Of a stretch of DNA of 45,472 nucleotides, positions 1 through 8,313 are shown piece after piece; within the stretch, counting starts at the first letter, position 1; every line of letters starts with the position of its first letter. The stretch is from Bryobacterales bacterium (GTDB lineage Bacteria; Acidobacteriota; Terriglobia; Bryobacterales; Bryobacteraceae). The position numbers were made by a program, and so were the translations under genes. The stretch is taken from assembly GCA_016789745.1 (NCBI GenBank), contig JAEUQF010000272.1, positions 1-45,472 on the forward strand. Direction: 5' to 3'. Below the pieces are notes generated by a model. The model worked only from the letters and a program-made list of their open reading frames with translations. It was not told where the DNA came from and did no database searches.

Positions 1-2447
1 CCGTAACGCGTGCACTGTTACTCCTTCTGCTGGCCGTCTCTACCTTGTGGCCTCAAAAACGAATCTCGATTATCGTCGACACCTCCACCTCCATGAACCA
101 GAACGATCCGCAGCGTTACGCGGCTCAGATCGCCAAGATCCTTGGCGACCTGGTCAATGATAGCGATCGTGTTCAGGTTGTCAGAATGCCGCCACAATCG
201 GTTGCTGGTCAGGTTAAGCTTCCCGGAAGCTGGAAGGATATCCTCCGTCCAGGGGGGGGCATTGGCTTCAGTGAGAATTGTGATGCGGCGCCTAACCCTT
301 CCCTGGCTATCGAATTGTCAGGAGCGGACCGTGGGCAGTTCAAGGGTGCGATTGACAGCTTGCTTGTGAACGACACCGGCACGTATTTCGCAATGGCGTT
401 GAACACCTCCCTGGACTTCCTTGGTACCTCGCCTTCGACGCCACGCATGCTGCTGTTCCTGGCAGACTCCGGCGGCTTCGGCTCAGGGTGCGCATCCCAA
501 CTGACCCAGAAGTTGATCGATTTGCGCCGCACAGGGGCATACGTGGCCTTAATCAATTTGGGTTCTTCCGCGGGCGGTTTTAGCGGGAATCCAGGATTCG
601 ACAGCACGGCAGCCGCACCCGACTCCGAAGCTCTGGTCCGTGCCGTGGCCCAGTGCTACCAGCGCTTTCTCGGGGGCCGGAAGGTCCAAACAGGGTCGGC
701 CAGCAGCACCGTGGAGGTCATGATCGACCCCTATGTTAAGGAAGCTTACCTCGTTGTCGCCGCCGACGGTCCGGTGACCGAACTGCGGGTCGCGGCCGGG
801 AATCCCGGCGCCGCGTCTGTAGAGACTGATTTTCGCGGTGGAGGATCCACCGTCGATGCACGTGGATTCAGACGTGGCTATCGTATCGTCCGGCTCACGA
901 ACCCAAATCCCGGCAAATGGACTGTCGAGGCGCCCGGCGTCCAGGATGGCGGCTGGATGCTTATCCAGGATTATTCCATTGCGCTGCGAGCCATGCCAGT
1001 GCAACCCGTGGCTGCGGGATCAAAGGCGGAGATTCGATTCGAAGTCGTCGACAGCCGCAACGGCCAGCGGATCAAGGATCCCGCGGTGCTTTCTGGAATG
1101 AAGGTCGATGCCAACATCGATGGCGCAAAGGTCCAGGCTACTCCGAATGGAGATGGCACCTTTTCGGCTTCCCATCAGTTCTCCAAGGTGGGAACACATT
1201 CTGTGATTGCGAGGGTGAGCAACGGCATCATTGATCGGGAGGCGCCCGTCGCCGTTGAGGTGGCCGAGGGCGGATGGAACTTAGTGCCCCAGACCGTTCC
1301 ACAAGCCGAGGCTAACAGCCCTCTCCAGTTGAAGGTCAAGTTGGAACAGCAGGGTGCGGTGGCTACCGCCAAGCCCGACAGAATCATCGCTCAGATCGAT
1401 GGAGATCAGGTGGAGTTGACCCCAGCCGCCGGAGACACGTACACCGGGAGTTGGACGCCGGCCACGGCCGGCAGAAGAACCGTCACGTTCACTCCAGTGG
1501 GCGGCTTTCACGTTTCACCCGCTACAGCGGAAATCGACGTTCGGGAGACACCCCCGGAACGGATGACGCCAGCCGTACCACCCTCCGGAAATGAGGGCTC
1601 CCAGCCTCCGCCGCTGGCCCCTGCCGCCCCTTCTTTTCGTCTCGGCTCCCCGAAGCAGGTGGAGTTCGGATCAGTTCACCCACGCAACGTGGCTGCCGCC
1701 CGCATTGCCTTCGAGAATTCCGAGGTGCCTCAGGATACCGACCTCCGCGTCAGCACCGATCTCAGTCATCGCGGAGCGACTCTGGAGATCGAGACGCCGT
1801 CCGGTTGGCGCAAACTGAGTCATACTCCTATTCTGGTGAAGGCTGCTGCCGGACAGCCAACGGCTTGGGCGATACGGTTGACAGCCGCCGAATGCCCCGC
1901 TCTCTGTCGGCAAAGCCATAATCACACCATTACCTTCGTCTCCGCACGCGCTAGCGGCGGCGAGGACCGCACCGACGTTCCCGTCAACCTTGAAGTCGTA
2001 CCGGGGCCTTGGCTGGCTTGTTACTGGAAATGGCTTGCAGCGGGAGTGTCTCTGCTGCTGGCGGGTGTGATCATTTATGGCTTTATTTGGCCGGCCGGCT
2101 TTGGTCCTCGTCTGGGAGTGCAACTCTCGCCGGAGATCGATCTGTCCGAGGGTTGCTTCCACATCCTTCGCCAGCAGCCGGGGTCCCGGATCGGCTTCTA
2201 TCGGCACGCGCGCGTGTTTGTTCGCAGCGACTATCGCATCACAGGCAAATCGAAGGCCGGGGCGTTAGCCAGGCTGCGCGCCGGCCGGCGCGGCATGTTC
2301 ATACAACCGGTCGCCGGACAGTCCCTCTGGCGCCAGCGGATGGACGGAGAGTGGGAGCGCCTGGGTCCGGAGGAGACTCCCGTCCGGGAGAGCATAACCT
2401 ACCGGAACGAAGACCGCACAGTCTTCTTCGATCTCAGAATACGCTAA
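1..2447 (+). CDS. Membrane-anchored vWA-domain protein (5' end outside window)
   Basis: The reading frame is open from base 3 with no start codon, so the gene begins upstream of the window. The visible N-terminus is a hydrophobic signal segment (ALLLLLLAVSTLWP) followed at once by a vWA domain. Its MIDAS residues look intact: DTSTS right after the first strand, a Thr in DTGTYFAMAL, and an Asp in LLFLADSGG. Roughly residues 230-650 read as several beta-sandwich (Ig-like) domains. A TM helix lies near bases 2,010-2,100 (WKWLAAGVSLLLAGVIIYG), followed by a tail of about 110 residues. The likely topology is vWA and Ig domains outside the membrane and the tail inside. It heads the rightward NTPase operon. 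The metal-binding fold is seen from the motif; the sensor or ligand-binding role is inferred. Confidence 0.85.
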   Translation, partial: VTRALLLLLLAVSTLWPQKRISIIVDTSTSMNQNDPQRYAAQIAKILGDLVNDSDRVQVVRMPPQSVAGQVKLPGSWKDILRPGGGIGFSENCDAAPNPSLAIELSGADRGQFKGAIDSLLVNDTGTYFAMALNTSLDFLGTSPSTPRMLLFLADSGGFGSGCASQLTQKLIDLRRTGAYVALINLGSSAGGFSGNPGFDSTAAAPDSEALVRAVAQCYQRFLGGRKVQTGSASSTVEVMIDPYVKEAYLVVAADGPVTELRVAAGNPGAASVETDFRGGGSTVDARGFRRGYRIVRLTNPNPGKWTVEAPGVQDGGWMLIQDYSIALRAMPVQPVAAGSKAEIRFEVVDSRNGQRIKDPAVLSGMKVDANIDGAKVQATPNGDGTFSASHQFSKVGTHSVIARVSNGIIDREAPVAVEVAEGGWNLVPQTVPQAEANSPLQLKVKLEQQGAVATAKPDRIIAQIDGDQVELTPAAGDTYTGSWTPATAGRRTVTFTPVGGFHVSPATAEIDVRETPPERMTPAVPPSGNEGSQPPPLAPAAPSFRLGSPKQVEFGSVHPRNVAAARIAFENSEVPQDTDLRVSTDLSHRGATLEIETPSGWRKLSHTPILVKAAAGQPTAWAIRLTAAECPALCRQSHNHTITFVSARASGGEDRTDVPVNLEVVPGPWLACYWKWLAAGVSLLLAGVIIYGFIWPAGFGPRLGVQLSPEIDLSEGCFHILRQQPGSRIGFYRHARVFVRSDYRITGKSKAGALARLRAGRRGMFIQPVAGQSLWRQRMDGEWERLGPEETPVRESITYRNEDRTVFFDLRIR

Positions 2448-2552
2448 GCCGTCAGCCTGTAGGGAATTTTTGAGCAATTCGAGCCGTGATTGCCGCCACT
2501 CCTGGTGGGCCGATCCTGTAGGATGTTAGGACGCGAGAGGAGACAAGGAAAC

Positions 2553-5500
2553 ATGTACGAGGATTTCATGCAGCAGCAGGGAACCGTGATCCCGACGATG
2601 TTCATCGGACTTGGTGGCATTGGGTCACGGATCGTGGACCGCATCGCCGACCGTGCCATGCGCCTCCCCAATTGGGAGCTTCAACTTCGCGGCCTGACCA
2701 CTTTCGTCGCGCTGGATACGAACAAGCTTGACCTCGATAGCCTCAAAGTGGTCCCAAGTGGCTATCGCATCCACATCGGCGCCGTCGATAAACAACACAT
2801 CGTCGACAACTACCGCAAGAGTAACAACCGCCAGGCGCTGCATTGGATAGACCGCAACTATCGCCCTCGGCCTGGCGAAAAGCCCGGCGCCGGCCAGATC
2901 CGTGTCGAAAGCCGCCTTGGCTATCATTATGCGAGCCCTTCCATCCGTACCAATTTGGAGAACCTGGTCCGCTACACGCTGGACCCCTCCAATAACTGGC
3001 GCACGAAGACGCGTGCTTATTATGTCTATCTGTTCGCGAGCCTGGGCGGCGGTACCGGCTCGGGCAGCTTCCTGCCGGTTGCCTACCTGATCCAGGACAT
3101 CCTCCGTCATCTCGATAAGCAGCCTCGGGTCATCGGCAACTTCGTTCTCTCCACGATGCTGACGCACAAAGTGCAGCCTGACCTTCACTTGGATATCCAT
3201 GCCAATACCTACGCCGCGCTCAAGGAGCTGGAGCATATGATGAAGCTCGGCTATCCCTCCGTGCAACTCGAGCGGCCGGAAGGCGAGGAGTATGTGTTCT
3301 GGAACAACGAGAACGCGACGGAAATTCCGAAACTGAAGAGTAGCCCCTTCTTCCACGCATTTCTGTTTGACAGGCCAAGCGAGAATGCGGTTCGAGACGT
3401 CGAGGTCACCATTGCGGATTCATCGTTCCTGCAATTGTTTACTCCGGTCATCAACACCGTAGCAGGCTACTACGATAACTACGAAAAACATCTGCAATCC
3501 CTGACGCACTTTGCCGGCGAGAACAAGAACGTCGGCACGGGCTACGCAATGAACTATGGTGCCTTCGGCACCGCGGCGCTTGTTTTGCCCGCCGCCGATC
3601 TGCTCGAATACTGCGCCCTCCGCTTTGCGGCTGAAGCCCTTCGACGGCAGATCACCTTTGGGACCGCCGCGGGCGCCCGCGCCAGCGAACGCGAGCGCGC
3701 ACTGGACCGGTTGAAGGTTAACTACAACGACCCGGCATTTCGGAACCTCGATGAATCGGCCCGTTTTGAGCGCATTAACGATTCATTCCTGAACTGTGTC
3801 CAGACCATGGCGGATTTCGACGACAAAGACGGATATCGGGCAGGGTATTGGTATCGTCTCGTTGAGGACGTGGACCGTGGACGCCCCGCCGGTACCGACA
3901 ACGAAGGTAAGGAGATTCGCACGGAGTCATTGAGTGCAAGGGTTCTTCGGCTTCTCGACGAGGCACGCAAGGTATACCTCGACCAAGTCAACGTTCGAAA
4001 TCGTTCGCTGGTCATCACCCGCGAAACGGTGAATCAATACCAGGACTTCCTAAGCAGGGTCAAGGAAGATGTCCGCACTTCGACGGTTGCCATTGAGGCG
4101 GGCAAGAAAGTGTTGCAAGCCGCCGGTGCCGAAGGTGAGGTGTTTGGCCGCATCGATCCGCGTCCAACACCGATGCAGGAGCGGTACTTGGTTATCCAAC
4201 TGCTGAAACTCTGTGATAGTAAGCTCATTCCCGAAGCACGGGACGTTCTGGAAAAGACGAGAAGCAAGAGTTTCACCAGTAACGGTGTGCTCGAGAGAAT
4301 CGAGCGTGAGATTCCGCGTTTGTTGGAAGATGCAGCGCAGGCACGCAAGCTGTTTCCGTTCCCCGGCTGGGATGAGGAAGGCTTCGTCGCCGTCCGCAAT
4401 TCCGTTGGCGCGGAGTTCCCCGAATTCATACGTGCTCAAACCAAGTACTTCGACGCCGACCTGAAACTGGCACAGTATGTCGCGCTACGGGATTATTTGG
4501 CGGCAAGGGCACGGCAGTTCGCAATGCTCTCGGCGCAGATGAACGACCTCGTGACGCAACTCGACAGTGATGCCGAAAGCGTTAAGGACGGCGTTGCCCA
4601 GCAGTACCCACGCCTTGAACTCAGCGTCGAGATCTTTGAAACCATCGAGAATCCGCGCCGCCGTATTTGGTCCGACGTTTACGAGCAGCTGTTCCTTGCT
4701 GAAGGCAGGGAACTGAGCACATTCGACCGGCAAACGCTCGCTACTGCGATCAGTGCGCAACTGGAGCCGGTCAAGGATCGCACCGGTGTCTACCACCCTA
4801 AGCCGATGCACGCACTTGTCGCTGACCTCAAGCGCAGTATGGTCGAATTGGGCAAACAGCGGCTGCGTCCCACCATCTTCGGCGACCAGGGACAGCGTGG
4901 GTTGACGCTGGAGAGCGGCCTCGAGTTAGAGGCAAGGATCATGCTGCCGTCAACCCCTGGAGTCCCCTTGCCAGAGGAAGCAATCCAACGCTACATGGAA
5001 GAGAAGTTCAAGTCTCTGCATCTGATGGCGGCATTGTTGTCCAGGACGCGGTCGGAACAAATGAGAAGCCTGGATGACGGGGTTAAACTCGCATCAGACC
5101 GTCACTTCCTGCTCCGCCAGGACTCGGTCTCATCCCGCTTTAACGAGAAGTTCCGCAACGTAATGGCGAATACCTCACGGACATTCCAACCCAACCAGGT
5201 TACAAATCCACACTTGGCGCTCGTGCATGACGTGGAGTTGCCGGTTCCTCTTTACTACTTTCCCACCGTCGTCGGGGAGATTCAGGCCAGCTATGAGCAG
5301 GTTATGGCGAACGACCGGCGGCAGTACCAGGTGCACACCGACTTTAACTGGGAGTACTCACTCCCCAACCTGGATCCGAACAAGGCGGAGTTGCAGGTCA
5401 CCGCATCCATGGAAGCGCTGCTCGACGGGATCATCACCAAGGTATTTGTCCCCGAGGCCGGCCAATGGATCTGGAGGCGGGATGCTACCGCCGTGTACCC

Positions 5501-5861
5501 CCTGGGCCGCAACCTCTCCGCCGTACTGTACGAAGTGGTTAAGCTGCTTGGGACGGCTCACCTCGGCGACTCCATCCGTAAGATGATCCAGGATCATAAG
5601 GAGATCTCCGGGCCGGTTGAGATAGCCGCGGGTCTGGCCACATTTCGGGATAAAGCAACTAAATTGCTTGAGGATGCGGCAATGCGCAAGTTCAAGCATG
5701 AGAGTACGCGAGAAGATGAGTTGGAATCGCCTATCCTTCGGGCACTCGTGAAGCTTGCCGAGAATCGGCTGTCCGGGCCCGGCACTGCCGAGCCAGGCCG
5801 TACGGGTGGTCTGCCTGGCGGAGGAAAGGGCGCGGCAGCCAGCCTTGGCGGCTTGGTGTGA
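2553..5861 (+). CDS. Large tubulin-like GTPase (Tubulin_2-type)
   Basis: This 1,102-residue protein carries the tubulin/FtsZ nucleotide-binding signature. There is a glycine-rich first loop (FIGLGGIGSRIV, about residues 17-28) and the GTP-contacting loop LGGGTGSGS at about residues 164-172, right after a hydrophobic strand (AYYVYLFAS). It is about three times the length of FtsZ; the extra C-terminal region is largely helical. The ATG at 2553 is chosen over upstream frames because GAGGAG and AAGGAA lie just before it. It follows the vWA gene after 105 bases and is followed by a degenerate relative. Members of the tubulin superfamily polymerise with GTP, so a filament is plausible but not shown. 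It is not the cell-division FtsZ, given its size and context. Confidence 0.85.
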   Translation: MYEDFMQQQGTVIPTMFIGLGGIGSRIVDRIADRAMRLPNWELQLRGLTTFVALDTNKLDLDSLKVVPSGYRIHIGAVDKQHIVDNYRKSNNRQALHWIDRNYRPRPGEKPGAGQIRVESRLGYHYASPSIRTNLENLVRYTLDPSNNWRTKTRAYYVYLFASLGGGTGSGSFLPVAYLIQDILRHLDKQPRVIGNFVLSTMLTHKVQPDLHLDIHANTYAALKELEHMMKLGYPSVQLERPEGEEYVFWNNENATEIPKLKSSPFFHAFLFDRPSENAVRDVEVTIADSSFLQLFTPVINTVAGYYDNYEKHLQSLTHFAGENKNVGTGYAMNYGAFGTAALVLPAADLLEYCALRFAAEALRRQITFGTAAGARASERERALDRLKVNYNDPAFRNLDESARFERINDSFLNCVQTMADFDDKDGYRAGYWYRLVEDVDRGRPAGTDNEGKEIRTESLSARVLRLLDEARKVYLDQVNVRNRSLVITRETVNQYQDFLSRVKEDVRTSTVAIEAGKKVLQAAGAEGEVFGRIDPRPTPMQERYLVIQLLKLCDSKLIPEARDVLEKTRSKSFTSNGVLERIEREIPRLLEDAAQARKLFPFPGWDEEGFVAVRNSVGAEFPEFIRAQTKYFDADLKLAQYVALRDYLAARARQFAMLSAQMNDLVTQLDSDAESVKDGVAQQYPRLELSVEIFETIENPRRRIWSDVYEQLFLAEGRELSTFDRQTLATAISAQLEPVKDRTGVYHPKPMHALVADLKRSMVELGKQRLRPTIFGDQGQRGLTLESGLELEARIMLPSTPGVPLPEEAIQRYMEEKFKSLHLMAALLSRTRSEQMRSLDDGVKLASDRHFLLRQDSVSSRFNEKFRNVMANTSRTFQPNQVTNPHLALVHDVELPVPLYYFPTVVGEIQASYEQVMANDRRQYQVHTDFNWEYSLPNLDPNKAELQVTASMEALLDGIITKVFVPEAGQWIWRRDATAVYPLGRNLSAVLYEVVKLLGTAHLGDSIRKMIQDHKEISGPVEIAAGLATFRDKATKLLEDAAMRKFKHESTREDELESPILRALVKLAENRLSGPGTAEPGRTGGLPGGGKGAAASLGGLV

Positions 5862-5913
5862 GCGGAATTGAGCGTCGGCTTCGCCCTTGCCGCAAGGCTT
5901 GCTGGACTGCCAC

Positions 5914-8313
5914 ATGAGTCACCACCCAACCATCCTTATCGGTTACGGACAGTACGGGCGCCGTTGTCTCCAAACACTTCTGGCCAACGCAGCCGCCCGT
6001 GGTGTCCTGCCTTGGGAAGATACGCATGGCACGGAATTGTTTTCAGACCGCCGCTTGCAGTCCCTGGCCTTATTCTACGTTCCGGATCTGTTCCAGGCCG
6101 GCGACGACGGGTCTGGCGCGTTTGCTGGCCGGGACAACTTCGAGATGATGCAGGATCTCTACGGGCAGATTGAGACGGTCGAGCCCAAAGGCCCCCAGCC
6201 CGGACTTGTTCTGGCGCAGCAAGTAGAGAAAGCCAAGAGCCGCCTTTTTGCGGAGTATCGCCTAACACGGTCGGGTCCTCTCAATATCGGTCTTGACGTC
6301 ATCCTCCTGGCCCGCCCTCTGGAGGCCGCCGCGGTAGGCCGGCTGTCCGAGTTGATTGCGCCGGTTATGGAGCATCTGGCGCGTGATCCGGGCTTTCAGG
6401 CCATCGAAGGTCAGGACCTGCTGAATTTCATTGAAATTCTCGATTTCGAGGATTTCTGGGATGACTCTCCCCGGCAGTCTGCCACACGCGAGGCCATCTA
6501 CCAGGAATTAGAGCGTGCAAAGGAAGCAGATGATCACAGACGGCCGGCGTTTGGCCGGGTCTACCTGTTTGACGGGCGCACGGAGCGCGGCAATCACGAC
6601 GAGGTCGCGCGGCGGGATGAAGCGGTCTTGTTCCTGGAGTTCCTGCTACTCGAGGGTCATCGCACCCAGGCTTCTACAAGGACCTTCTACGTACGGGAGC
6701 CCCTGGCGCATTTGCTATGCACGGTCGGCATCCGCGCGATCGAGTTCAGTTCCGCCAGGCTACGACGGCTTGCCGCTGCCAGCTTTGCCCGCGGGTGGCT
6801 TGGGCACCTTGCAGGGCGGGGCACCGAGGCTGGCACACCGAACGCAATTGAACCGGTGGTTACGTCGTTCCTCCCGCCATCGGTCGAGGAGACGTTCGGT
6901 CCCGATCGCGTGGAGAGTTGGTTGCAGCGAGGCCTACATAACATCGAACAGGGTTTGCTTCGATTGGATCCGGCGGCCACGGACTGGCCCTTGCGCGTCG
7001 AGGAGACCGCCCGGGAACTTGCCTCCGCTCAGCGATCCGCGCTGCTTGAAGAGTCGGCGAAGCTTACGCGGGAACTCGTGGCCCGGCATGTCAATCCGCT
7101 TCCGGACGAGATTCATGCTGCCGTATCAGGCGGTCTCTCGGACGATAGCTTCCCTCGCACTGCGGGAAGCATGGTTCAGGAGTTGGATGATACGGCCGAG
7201 CGTATCATGGCTGCCGCGTCTTCGCGTCCATCCCTGCCCGCCGTCGAACCCGCCCTCGCCCCCTCTGCGCAAAGCGAGTTGCACCTTAGATACCTGGATT
7301 TCCGGGCCAGGCAGGTAGACCCGACACGCCTGCGGAACTGGTGGCTGCTTTTCGCTGTCTCCGCCGCCATCGCCTTCCTGCCCATCTGGCGTGATCTGTG
7401 GCAGGAGGTCCTGGGTGAGGACTGGGCATCGGCCGGGTGGCAAACGACTTTTTTTCTGTTGAGCTTGCTGCTTCTGTTCTGGGCCATCGGCGCGAAATTG
7501 TTTCAGCCCTGGATTGAACTTGCCGTTGCGCGCCCGTTGGAGTTCTTCACGCACCCCCAACGTGGGCGGTTCGCCGCGCTCCTACGCCGCAAGGTACATA
7601 GTGCGGAGATCGAAGGTGCTTTGCGGTCCACCGCGTATGAAACCTTGCGAGCGCAGCGCCAGAGCCTCGCCGCTAAGGTTTGTGCCCAATTGGCGCAGAC
7701 CAGCCGTCCGCTAAAGGAACGCCAGCGTGAAATGCGATGGCTATCCACGCAACTGGAAGGCTATCTCAAACTGCACCGGGTTAACGAGCATGCCGATCCG
7801 CCGCAGTACCATCCGGACCGCGAACTGCCCCGTGTTCTCCGGGTGCTGGAGACCGATCAGGATCTGGCAGCTACTTCCAGTGCGCACCCGCGCAATCAAG
7901 CTGAGTATCATCACGTGCAGCGGACCCTCAGAATCTTCGAACATTGGCATGTGCGGTTTTCACCGACCTTCCTCGATCCTCATCGCTTCCTCGACCAGAT
8001 CGCCACCGTGTTCCCCGAATCCTTCGAGGAACGGCGAGTGGCTGCCGGGGTGATTGAAGGGCTCAGTCATTATGAGGATTTCCCGGCTAGCTTTCAGTGG
8101 TTGCAAGCCTCAGGATTGCCGCAGGAGCGGCGCTCCTGTTCAATCCCGGCGCATTGGCTCCGCCTCGATGGGGTAAACGAGGGTCTGCTGCGCGGCGGCT
8201 ATCATCAGTCCGTTCTGGCCCGCAACAGCGGAGACCGGCTCTATCTGCTCCAAGGACGATTGGGCATTCCCCACGAGCTCTTGCGTGTTGCCGGCAGGAA
8301 AGGAGCCGTATGA
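5914..8313 (+). CDS. Membrane-anchored, degenerate tubulin-like protein
   Basis: The 799-residue protein begins ILIGYGQYGRR, matching the first glycine loop of the tubulin-like protein encoded just upstream. About 130 residues in, the strand DVILLARP is followed by LEAAAVGRLSEL, where the upstream protein has LGGGTGSGS; the GTP loop is gone. A later segment (VGIRAIEFSSARLRRLAAASFARGW) also lines up with one upstream (AFGTAALVLPAADLLEYCALRFAAE). Two TM helices follow at about residues 475-492 and 510-530, then about 260 more residues. I infer a non-catalytic tubulin-fold partner held at the membrane. Start ATG 5914 has no clear ribosome-binding site; the TTG at 5887 is an alternative. The stop overlaps the next ATG (ATGA). 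Confidence 0.7.
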   Translation: MSHHPTILIGYGQYGRRCLQTLLANAAARGVLPWEDTHGTELFSDRRLQSLALFYVPDLFQAGDDGSGAFAGRDNFEMMQDLYGQIETVEPKGPQPGLVLAQQVEKAKSRLFAEYRLTRSGPLNIGLDVILLARPLEAAAVGRLSELIAPVMEHLARDPGFQAIEGQDLLNFIEILDFEDFWDDSPRQSATREAIYQELERAKEADDHRRPAFGRVYLFDGRTERGNHDEVARRDEAVLFLEFLLLEGHRTQASTRTFYVREPLAHLLCTVGIRAIEFSSARLRRLAAASFARGWLGHLAGRGTEAGTPNAIEPVVTSFLPPSVEETFGPDRVESWLQRGLHNIEQGLLRLDPAATDWPLRVEETARELASAQRSALLEESAKLTRELVARHVNPLPDEIHAAVSGGLSDDSFPRTAGSMVQELDDTAERIMAAASSRPSLPAVEPALAPSAQSELHLRYLDFRARQVDPTRLRNWWLLFAVSAAIAFLPIWRDLWQEVLGEDWASAGWQTTFFLLSLLLLFWAIGAKLFQPWIELAVARPLEFFTHPQRGRFAALLRRKVHSAEIEGALRSTAYETLRAQRQSLAAKVCAQLAQTSRPLKERQREMRWLSTQLEGYLKLHRVNEHADPPQYHPDRELPRVLRVLETDQDLAATSSAHPRNQAEYHHVQRTLRIFEHWHVRFSPTFLDPHRFLDQIATVFPESFEERRVAAGVIEGLSHYEDFPASFQWLQASGLPQERRSCSIPAHWLRLDGVNEGLLRGGYHQSVLARNSGDRLYLLQGRLGIPHELLRVAGRKGAV

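Noticed and set aside
8097..8310. A longer N-terminus for the helicase-like protein
   Set aside because: It overlaps the end of the preceding gene by over 200 bases; ATG 8310 has AGGAG and the standard ATGA overlap.
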